From Tildeniella nuda ZEHNDER 1965/U140 (GTDB lineage: Bacteria; Cyanobacteriota; Cyanobacteriia; Leptolyngbyales; Leptolyngbyaceae), in NCBI GenBank assembly GCA_019358895.1, contig JAHHIG010000022.1, positions 1 to 64,000 on the forward strand: a stretch of DNA of 64,000 nucleotides, read 5' to 3'. Positions 57,810 to 64,000 of this stretch are shown piece after piece (within the stretch, counting starts at the first letter, position 1; each line of letters starts with the position of its first letter). The notes beneath the pieces were generated by a model. That model was given only the letters and a program-made list of their open reading frames with translations, was not told the origin of the DNA and ran no database searches. Made by a program: the position numbers and the translations under genes.

Positions 57810-58877
57810 CTAACAACTCAAGTGCTTGAACACAATCTTCAACAAATCTGATTGCGTAAACGGTTTAGTCAAGTAACCAGAAGCACCAACAAGTTTTGCT
57901 TTAGCGCGATCGATAAAGCCAGTGTTTCCTGTCACCATGATGATAGGCGTGTTTCTAAAGGTAGGATGTCGCCGCAGCAATGAGCACAACTCGTACCCAT
58001 CGAGGTTTGGCATTTCCACATCCAACAAGACCAAATCAGGCTTGCTACGTACCACCTGCATTAAGGCTCGTACTGGGTCATTGACCATGACAATGGCAAA
58101 GCTTGTGTCGTCTAAAAAGCTATTAATCGCCTGCAAAACAGTCGGACTATCGTCAACACAAACGATCGTATAGGTTGCTTTAAGAGACACATTTTCTGGA
58201 GGTCTATCTTTCTTGTTAGCGGCTGCGACAGCAGCACTAGAATCTCCAGGTGACAAATTGATTACTGTAGACGCTTGAGTGCCTCTCTTTTGGGCTACAA
58301 AATCAGGACGATTGCTTGGTGATGGCACTAACGGTTTGGCAACTCGTTGCTGTCGCAAACGCTCTTGACAAAATTCGACTAGCGGACGTAAATCAAGTCG
58401 ATAAAAGCTCGGAAATTCGTCGAATTTTTCTTTTTCAATCAACTCATAGCTACCCTCTTGCACTAAAAGGAAAGACTCTATCACTTCTTTTGCCAGCTCT
58501 TCAATTAACCCAGCCGCTTGAGCAGATGTAAGGTGTTGTTGCTCAACCAACCAGCAGAGTGCCCGATAATCAGAGCTAATTTTCGATCGCATCTCTGGCG
58601 CACTTTCAAAGAGCAGGCGCACTTGCACCCTTACTGGACTCACCAGGTTTATGACTTGACGACTAAGCTGGCGCAAATGACGATCCAGACGCTCAAAGCG
58701 ATCGATGGAAGAAGACGCATAAATCAGTTCGCCCTGGTCAAGATAAATCGACCAAACACCCGCATTACTAGAGACATGCAAACATCCACTGATCTGACGG
58801 CTTTTTGCCTGTGCTAGTAGACTTAACGGGTGAAGTTTTTGAGAGGGCTTGTGGTCAACCATAGAGATGGTATTCAT
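57810..58877 (-). CDS. pixG: PixG, PatA-type response regulator
   Basis: 355 residues. The N-terminal PATAN/DUF4388 domain (about 15-175) shows LSLLAQAKSRQISGCLHV and IYLDQGELIYASS; a Ser/Pro/Ala-rich linker follows, and the C-terminal receiver has Asp286 (LLDVEMPNLDG) and LTKPF. PatA-type regulators act on the type IV pilus motor, probably through PilB. It is the first gene of the pix operon. The gap to pixH (210 bp) contains short repeats. The ATG at 58877 or Met6 may be the start. Confidence 0.93.
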   Translation of the reverse strand: MNTISMVDHKPSQKLHPLSLLAQAKSRQISGCLHVSSNAGVWSIYLDQGELIYASSSIDRFERLDRHLRQLSRQVINLVSPVRVQVRLLFESAPEMRSKISSDYRALCWLVEQQHLTSAQAAGLIEELAKEVIESFLLVQEGSYELIEKEKFDEFPSFYRLDLRPLVEFCQERLRQQRVAKPLVPSPSNRPDFVAQKRGTQASTVINLSPGDSSAAVAAANKKDRPPENVSLKATYTIVCVDDSPTVLQAINSFLDDTSFAIVMVNDPVRALMQVVRSKPDLVLLDVEMPNLDGYELCSLLRRHPTFRNTPIIMVTGNTGFIDRAKAKLVGASGYLTKPFTQSDLLKIVFKHLSC

Positions 58878-59783
58878 GATGGTCAGCTCTGATTCATTTA
58901 GGGAGAGTAGCTAAAAGAGTAAATCGTGCCAGAACGCGTTCGCTGTATCTCGCAGGTGATGGTAATTGTTAGCTGATACGGGAGAAATAGAGAGTTAATG
59001 TCATTTTTAGACAGAGTACTCTATGTATAAAACAACTACAGGTCTGAATGCTTTCTTCGACGCTGAAAATGCACTAAAGGCTTCAGTTAGCTTAGGCACT
59101 AAACGATTAACTGCAGGCAAGATTTTGACTTGTGAGCGTTTCACCAAGCAGCGATCGTGCAGCCTCTTTCGTTCAGACTGATATAGATTCGATAAATTTG
59201 AAATCTTTCTATTCACTAAATTGACTATATTTTTGAGCACCAATGGGTCGCTCAAAAATACACATCATCTAAAGTTGAAAGTAAGTAGGTAGCCACAATT
59301 AATTGTGAGGAAGAGGTTTGGGGGCGTTGCCCCAAGGCAGCTTTCGGCTTGAGCGCTCAAGCCGAAGGGGGTTCCACCCCCTCCATCCCCAAAATCATCT
59401 TTAGCTTTAATTACGCCCAGTAACTTATCGTTTTGCAAGCCGTGTTTCAAGAGGAATAGTCTGGGAGGTAAATGCAGTCGAAATGGATTGAAGTGGTAGA
59501 GCAGCAACCTCTTGTAACTGGTGATACTTGAAACTATTAATGCTTGCTTAAACTAGTTTTAAGATCGACAGTTTCCTAGTTAACACCGAGCATATACGAA
59601 AAAACAGGATAAGCATATAAAGTAGCGATGAAGAAGCATGTGAATCTATAAAGCTTAAATAATTTTAAGTAATACTTTAAAACTAAGAAGTAGGTATTCA
59701 AAAATATATCCTGTAAGCATAATTATTTTAGCTGTAGATTTTTTCAGTCAAGTAAATAAGCCCTTCTAAGAGGTTGTTGAACA
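58878..59783. other. AT-rich gap upstream of the pix operon
   Basis: Contains no accepted gene. It should carry the pixG promoter. From about 59000 to 59760 the base composition is AT-richer than elsewhere, with runs of TAAAA-type sequence near 59640-59750. Two minus-strand frames (59007-59255 and 59265-59507) have no family resemblance; the second crosses a strong palindrome. Confidence 0.45.
59320..59395. repeat. Palindromic element with 24-bp perfect inverted repeat
   Basis: The centre TTGAGCGCTCAA extends to a perfect 24-bp palindrome (59343-59366). It is flanked on the left by GGGGCGTTGCCCC and on the right by GGGGGTTCCACCCCC, so three hairpins sit next to each other. Similar elements are common in cyanobacteria and look like REP-type repeats. 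Confidence 0.8.
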
Positions 59784-59900
59784 GTCTGGCGCTAAAACCG
59801 CAGTCTTGTGAAGAAAGTTTGCTGCTACAGACTACGGAGCAACAGGGGTTTTGCAACCTGCGTTGGCAGGTGTTTTTCGTGTAGCCGCGACTTCAGTGTC
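59784..59900. repeat. Dispersed palindromic repeat, copy 3 (reversed)
   Basis: Carries GGCGCTAAAACCGCAGTC at the left end and GTGTAGCCGCGACTTCAGTG at the right end with GGTTTTGCAACCTGCGTTGG inside, i.e. the copy 2 blocks in opposite orientation. Confidence 0.75.
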
Positions 59901-59975
59901 TAAAGTAAGGAATATCTAAACTTGGTAGTCCTAAAGATGTAAGGATGAATCAGATCACGTTACCTCATGTGTTTG

Positions 59976-60412
59976 ATGTCGATTGCTCTGACACCCTGTC
60001 CTACTGGTCAATCAACGCACACGGTCAAAAAGGGCAAAAGCTACAACGGCAAACCAAACTTTAAGTGCCGCGAGTGTGGCAGACAGTTGGTCCAAACCCC
60101 TAGCCCAAACGCCTTGAGGTGGCGACGAAAACCTTGAGCGACCAGCTTGGATTGGAGCCGATCCCTTGAGCTGGCATCGCAAGATGAGTGGGTGTTTCAG
60201 AGCCTTGGCTGCCAAGCGATGTGCATGACACGGCGGACGTGCCTCAACCGATCGCGGTGGCGGTTCAAAAAAAGGGCATTTGACGATTCAGTGTGACCAG
60301 AGGTGGTACTGGGTCGGCAACCAGGGGAACAAGCCGTGGATTGGGCTTGCTTTCGCTGTGCCAACACGAGCAATGGTTGGGGTGCCTGTTAGGACTACCG
60401 TTTTATACTTTA
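59976..60412 (+). pseudogene. IS1-family transposase remnant 2
   Basis: The first part is an InsA-like zinc ribbon: CPTGQSTHTVKKGKSYNGKP and FKCRECGRQLVQTP. After stops and frame changes the DDE start follows as LTIQCDQRWYWVGNQGNKPW, where DEMWSFVG is expected: the first Asp is kept, but several core residues are changed, and the sequence ends at a TAG-like stop soon after. Everything beyond about the first third of the catalytic domain is missing. A dead copy, more complete at the 5' end than remnant 1. Confidence 0.85.
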
Positions 60413-60449
60413 TTTGTTCCGCCTACTTAGTGATCATCGCCATAGCCTG

Positions 60450-61058
60450 CTATGACGACGGCTGAAAAATGGTCTTCCAGGCTTTGACAGTATCTTTGCC
60501 GATTTCGGTATCTTTCGTTCTGCCGTCGTTCCACACCAGCCGAATCATAACTTTTCCGGGTGGTGCATTGGCAAGCGCTGCGGCTAAATCTGGTGCAACC
60601 GGACCGCTGGTGTAGGTGTAAAGTTTGCCCGCGATCGCAAGACTGATCGAGTCTGGCACACTTTCAGTAAGGTAGTAACGATAGACCGGGTCGATACCAG
60701 ACGACAGCCCTAAGCCGAGACCAAAGCCTCTTCTGTAGTGTCCAAAGCCAAAGCCCCCAAAGCCAGAGTGCCCAAAGCCCGCATCGTAACCAATCAGCCT
60801 CGACCCGATGCGGTTGTAGGTGACACCAATGCCGCTCTTTGACCAACTGCTAACGAAAACAAAGCCAGAATTATAGTTGCGATCGTAGACGATTCTGCCG
60901 TCAAACGGATTTTCGACGACTTTTGACCAAGCCACATTGTCATGGGCTTCGACCGCCGCTGGTGCTACTGCCAAAGCTGGGTAAGCAGTGCTAACGGTGA
61001 AGCTTAGTCCCAATCCCAGTAATTGCCACTTCACGCGGATACCTCCGTGCCATCTCAC
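60450..61058 (-). CDS. Secreted hypothetical protein, Gly-rich
   Basis: 202 residues. A GTG at 61034 would start VKWQLLGLGLSFTVSTAYPA, a typical signal peptide cleaved after ALA near residue 30 of the long form; the ATG at 61058 adds eight residues. Between about 95 and 120 there is a Gly/Phe/His-rich stretch (GHSGFGGFGFGHYRRGFGLG). The rest is beta-like. The family is not recognised. Probably periplasmic or extracellular. Confidence 0.6.
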   Translation of the reverse strand: MRWHGGIRVKWQLLGLGLSFTVSTAYPALAVAPAAVEAHDNVAWSKVVENPFDGRIVYDRNYNSGFVFVSSWSKSGIGVTYNRIGSRLIGYDAGFGHSGFGGFGFGHYRRGFGLGLGLSSGIDPVYRYYLTESVPDSISLAIAGKLYTYTSGPVAPDLAAALANAPPGKVMIRLVWNDGRTKDTEIGKDTVKAWKTIFQPSS

Positions 61059-61432
61059 TAATGTTGATTTGCTTTGGTAGATGTAGAGCCGTTCAGAGCC
61101 TTGCGAAGGCGTTGCGATCGCCTACCTCTACTTATTGTGAAAGATTTGTTCCACTCTCGGCAACACCAAAAGGGTTGAAACGTGGGGGATGAGGCTGTAA
61201 AGTTTCTACCTTCTGCCTCTTCGCGGAAGTGAGGGGTAAGGGGTGAGGGGTGAGAAGAGAGAGGTGAGGAGTATTAGCTTCTGCCTCCTGCCTTCTGCCT
61301 TCTGCCTTCTGCCTCCTGCCTTCTGCCTTCTACAAGCTCTAGAGTTGTTTTGTTCGTTGCGGTTCTGGTAGCATTTGAACCATGTAAGACAGCCATGTAC
61401 CACCTTAAACATCACATCACGGGGAAGACGCT
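61059..61432. repeat. Gap before ypfJ, with GGCAGAA-type heptamers
   Basis: No gene. CTTCTGC/CTTCTGCCT units at about 61270-61332 (complement of GGCAGAA). A GGGGTGA/GTGAGGG run at about 61228-61252. Confidence 0.7.
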
Positions 61433-62290
61433 ATGAAATGGAGCGACATGCGCCGCAGTAACAATGTGGAAGACAGTCGAGGCGGGTCTGGTGGCGTTCC
61501 TGGAGGTGTTGGCGGTGCCAGCATTGGTGGTGTGGTCATTGCGGTCATTGCAGGTCTGATTTTTGGGGTTAACCCTTTAGAAATCTTGAGTTTGATGCAA
61601 GGTGGTGATGTTGCCCCCGCACCTCAACGACAGGGACAGCCAATACAGGATCGAGACTCAGACTTTGTTAAAGCCGTGTTGGGCGACACTGAAGATACCT
61701 GGAACCGCATTTTCAAGCAACAGTTAAATGCAACGTACCAAGCGCCAAAGTTAGTGCTCTTTAGCAGTAGGGTTGATTCAGCCTGCGGGTTTGCGAAGGC
61801 AGCAGCGGGTCCATTTTACTGTCCGGCTGACGACAAAGTGTATCTGGATATGGCGTTCTTTAAGCAAGTTCAGGCGACGGCTGGAGCGGATGCTGATTTT
61901 GCGCGTGCGTATGCGATCGCCCATGAAGTCGGTCATCATGTGCAGAACCAGCTTGGCATCTCAACCAAAGTCAGACAACTGCAATCGCGCTCAGATAAGG
62001 CAACGGTCAACAATCTGTCCGTTCGCCTTGAGCTTCAGGCTGATTGTTTTGCTGGTATTTGGGGGCACTACACCGCTGAGCGCAACTTAATCAACGGGCA
62101 AGATGTGAAGGGTGCGATGAATACGGCTGCTCAGATTGGTGACGACTATTTGCAAAAACAGTCTAGCGGCTATGTTGTACCAGAAGCCTTTACGCATGGG
62201 TCGTCTGAACAGCGGGTCTCGTGGTTCGATCGTGGTCTAAAATCAGGTAGCCTCAAACAGTGTGATACGTTTAGCACTAGCAAATCATGA
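61433..62290 (+). CDS. ypfJ: YpfJ-type neutral zinc metallopeptidase
   Basis: 285 residues. The zincin motif HEVGHH is at 164-169 and a downstream Glu in LQADCFAGIW completes the metal site. The N-terminus (SDMRRSNNVEDSRGGSG) and the single TM helix (about 33-50, IGGVVIAVIAGLIFGV) match the YpfJ family, anchored in the inner membrane with the peptidase domain outside. The natural substrate is not known. Start ATG at 61433. Length fits the family. Confidence 0.93.
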   Translation: MKWSDMRRSNNVEDSRGGSGGVPGGVGGASIGGVVIAVIAGLIFGVNPLEILSLMQGGDVAPAPQRQGQPIQDRDSDFVKAVLGDTEDTWNRIFKQQLNATYQAPKLVLFSSRVDSACGFAKAAAGPFYCPADDKVYLDMAFFKQVQATAGADADFARAYAIAHEVGHHVQNQLGISTKVRQLQSRSDKATVNNLSVRLELQADCFAGIWGHYTAERNLINGQDVKGAMNTAAQIGDDYLQKQSSGYVVPEAFTHGSSEQRVSWFDRGLKSGSLKQCDTFSTSKS

Positions 62291-62346
62291 CATTTGGCGG
62301 TTTGTAGAATCGTTGACGGTGGTTGATCGTTCAGCGCTTTCGCTGT

Positions 62347-64000
62347 TCAATTCACGATCGCTGAAGTTGGATCAGTGGTTTCTCGATCGCTACCACCCTG
62401 CAAAGCATTACTAGCAGAGGAAAACTGCACCTTAAAGGTTGTCGCCTCCTTGGCGCTTTCCAACTCAATGTTTGCCCCAAGACAGTCTACCAACTTCTTC
62501 ACTAACGCCAGCCCTAACCCTGTACCGCCGCGTTTCCAGGGGTCGTGATGGGGAATACGATAAAACTTATCGAAGACGCGTGCTTGTTCGCGTTCAGGAA
62601 TTTCAACGCCTGTATTCGTCACGCTAATTTGCAAACCGTTTACCGTCTTTTGAGTCGCTACGACGATCGACTCCCCAGCCGGAGTGTATTTGCAAGCATT
62701 ATTGAGCAGTTCAGTCAGAATGCGCTCCAGATAGGATTGTTCTGTCGTTAACGCTGGCAAGTCAGGAGTGATATTGAGCTGCAACCGTTGCTGTTGGCTT
62801 GCGGCGCGATCACTGAACGGCTCTGCAATGACTGGAATCCACGTTGCTAGCGCAATGGTCGTCAGCGTCAGTGACTCCGCTTCAGCATCCAGACGGGTCA
62901 AGTCAAGCAAGTTAGTAATCAAATCAATTTCTCGCTGGCATTCGTCGTGCAAAATTTGCAGGTAGCGATCGACGGCTGCGGCTTTGGGTTGAGTCTGAGT
63001 TTGCCACTCTTGATGCTGAGTTTGAAGTGGCTCTGGCGCTTGATCATCCTGTTGGAGCATTGTGTTTAAGCCAGGCTCAGCCCTCTTGAGACTAATTTCT
63101 AGCATGTGAATCGCCATCTTGATGTTCGCCATCGGAGTACGAAGTTCGTGAGAAACCGTACTGAGAAAATCGTCCTTCAGTTGATTGAGCTGTTCTAGCT
63201 CGCTGACCTGAGCTTGCAGAGCTTGACAAAGACGTGACTGCCGGAGGGCGATCGCGCACTGATTTGCCACCTGCTGCACCAGGCGAATATCCTGTTCTGT
63301 AAACACGTACTCGCTAGGGCTAATGAGCCACAAATCACCGAGTACTCCCTGGTCGTCCACAATGGGACAGGCAAGCATGGCAACACGCCCCCGTTGAGGA
63401 TTTGGCAGCAGAGAGCAGAACTGAAAGTATTGTCCCTGTAAGAGTTGGCTGTAACCCTCTTCAAAGTTATCCATCTGCAAAACGCGACCCTGGATCGGAG
63501 TGAGAGAGGCTGCATATTCGTACAGAACTTTGGCAGAATGCTGCTCCAGGTTGTAGAGCGCCGCGTTACAGCTTCTCACGCCAACCGCGATCGCAAGCTC
63601 CTGCACGGCTGCTTGCAAAATTTGGGTTTCGTCCAGGCTGTCACGGACGCGATCGGTAATGCGCTTCAAAGTCGCTTCAAAATCAAACGCCAGTTGCAGT
63701 TGAGCTGTGCGCGTCTGCACTTGCGCCTCTAAGTCAAGACTGTATTGCTGAAGCTGTTGTTGGAGCGTCCGAATGGTCAGTTGATGCTCAACCCGCGCCA
63801 ACACCTCTTCTGCCTGAAACGGCTTTGTGATGTAGTCTACACCGCCCACTTGGAACGCTTTTACCTTATCAAAGACGCTATCGAGAGCACTCAGAAAGAT
63901 GACTGGAATCTCACGCACTTGCGGTAGTGCTTTTAACTGCTGACAGAGTTCGTATCCATCCATTTCCGCCATGCGAATATCAAGCAAGATGAGGTCAGGT
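62347..64000 (-). CDS. Hybrid sensor histidine kinase, 5' end outside the window
   Basis: At least 551 residues are visible; the frame is open to the window edge, so the N-terminus (rest of a receiver domain and possibly more) is missing. Order: receiver (phospho-Asp in LLDIRMAEMDG at the edge, ITKPF), coiled coil (TLQQQLQQYSLDLEAQV), GAF domain (about 130-270 of the visible part), HisKA with H in STVSHELRTPMANIK, and HATPase with N-box ELLNNACKYT and G-boxes (GTGLGLALVKK). A Gln-rich linker between HisKA halves (QTQHQEWQTQTQ) is unusual. The signal and the target regulator are unknown. Confidence 0.93.
   Translation of the reverse strand, partial: PDLILLDIRMAEMDGYELCQQLKALPQVREIPVIFLSALDSVFDKVKAFQVGGVDYITKPFQAEEVLARVEHQLTIRTLQQQLQQYSLDLEAQVQTRTAQLQLAFDFEATLKRITDRVRDSLDETQILQAAVQELAIAVGVRSCNAALYNLEQHSAKVLYEYAASLTPIQGRVLQMDNFEEGYSQLLQGQYFQFCSLLPNPQRGRVAMLACPIVDDQGVLGDLWLISPSEYVFTEQDIRLVQQVANQCAIALRQSRLCQALQAQVSELEQLNQLKDDFLSTVSHELRTPMANIKMAIHMLEISLKRAEPGLNTMLQQDDQAPEPLQTQHQEWQTQTQPKAAAVDRYLQILHDECQREIDLITNLLDLTRLDAEAESLTLTTIALATWIPVIAEPFSDRAASQQQRLQLNITPDLPALTTEQSYLERILTELLNNACKYTPAGESIVVATQKTVNGLQISVTNTGVEIPEREQARVFDKFYRIPHHDPWKRGGTGLGLALVKKLVDCLGANIELESAKEATTFKVQFSSASNALQGGSDRETTDPTSAIVN

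Noticed and set aside
59007-59507. Two minus-strand ORFs (82 and 80 codons) upstream of pixG
   Set aside because: AT-rich, without family features, and the second crosses a perfect palindrome.

Overview
This window looks like chromosomal DNA of a filamentous, motile cyanobacterium. The evidence is the very frequent HIP1-type octamers (GCGATCGC), the plastid-conserved genes ycf35 (DUF1257), ycf46, ycf54 and ccsA, many heptanucleotide tandem repeats, and a complete pix-type phototaxis operon. A Leptolyngbya- or Oscillatoria-like organism is plausible, but the sequence alone does not fix the genus. No rRNA or tRNA gene was recognised.

Region 1 (about 0.4-12 kb) is a type III-B CRISPR-Cas locus. 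A 22-repeat array (1446-3075) is read on the minus strand. Its probable leader lies towards cas2, which is followed by a four-helix-bundle gene in reverse orientation and by the wreck of a reverse transcriptase-Cas1 fusion gene. A plus-strand effector operon runs from the same point: a one- or two-TM membrane protein, cmr2, cmr3, cmr4, cmr5, a double-RAMP cmr6/cmr1-like gene, and a small two-TM protein. Cmr2 keeps the GGDD cyclase motif but has no HD nuclease domain. Cmr4 has Asn where the target-cleaving Asp is expected. The locus therefore reads as a signalling-type III system with its spacer-acquisition machinery broken and membrane proteins at both ends of the effector operon.

Region 2 (12-29 kb) is housekeeping: glyQ, ycf35, ycf46, cofH, a DUF3352 protein, ccsA, a KGK-like protein, tilS, a 3-methyladenine glycosylase, a small membrane peptide, a metallo-beta-lactamase-fold protein, an amino-acid-type binding lipoprotein, csaB and pyrB.

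Region 3 (29-34 kb) is accessory and partly decayed: a MntA/HepT-type toxin-antitoxin pair with a premature stop in hepT, two tandem YdcF-family paralogues, moaE, a DUF6883/DUF4926 gene pair, and fragments of an ABC ATPase and a ClC channel. Region 4 (34-47 kb) returns to core genes: a geranylgeranyl-reductase-family enzyme, pyrH-frr, an ABC exporter, pdxJ, ycf54, apt, an oligopeptide-type permease and a pentapeptide-repeat protein, with an IS1-family relic.

Region 5 (47-59 kb) is a minus-strand pixGHIJL operon plus a distal cheW-like gene. The receptor PixJ carries four cyanobacteriochrome-type GAF domains, two of which are a recent tandem duplication with DXCF cysteines. Region 6 (59-64 kb) has a repeat-rich gap, a second IS1 relic, a secreted protein, a ypfJ-type zinc metallopeptidase and the 3' part of a hybrid histidine kinase running off the window end.

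Across the window, intergenic regions are filled with 7-bp tandem repeats of many different sequences, two 21-bp minisatellites, and at least two dispersed palindromic families with three copies each. Some 7-bp repeats have entered coding sequences in frame (pyrB, the MBL-fold gene, pixL).
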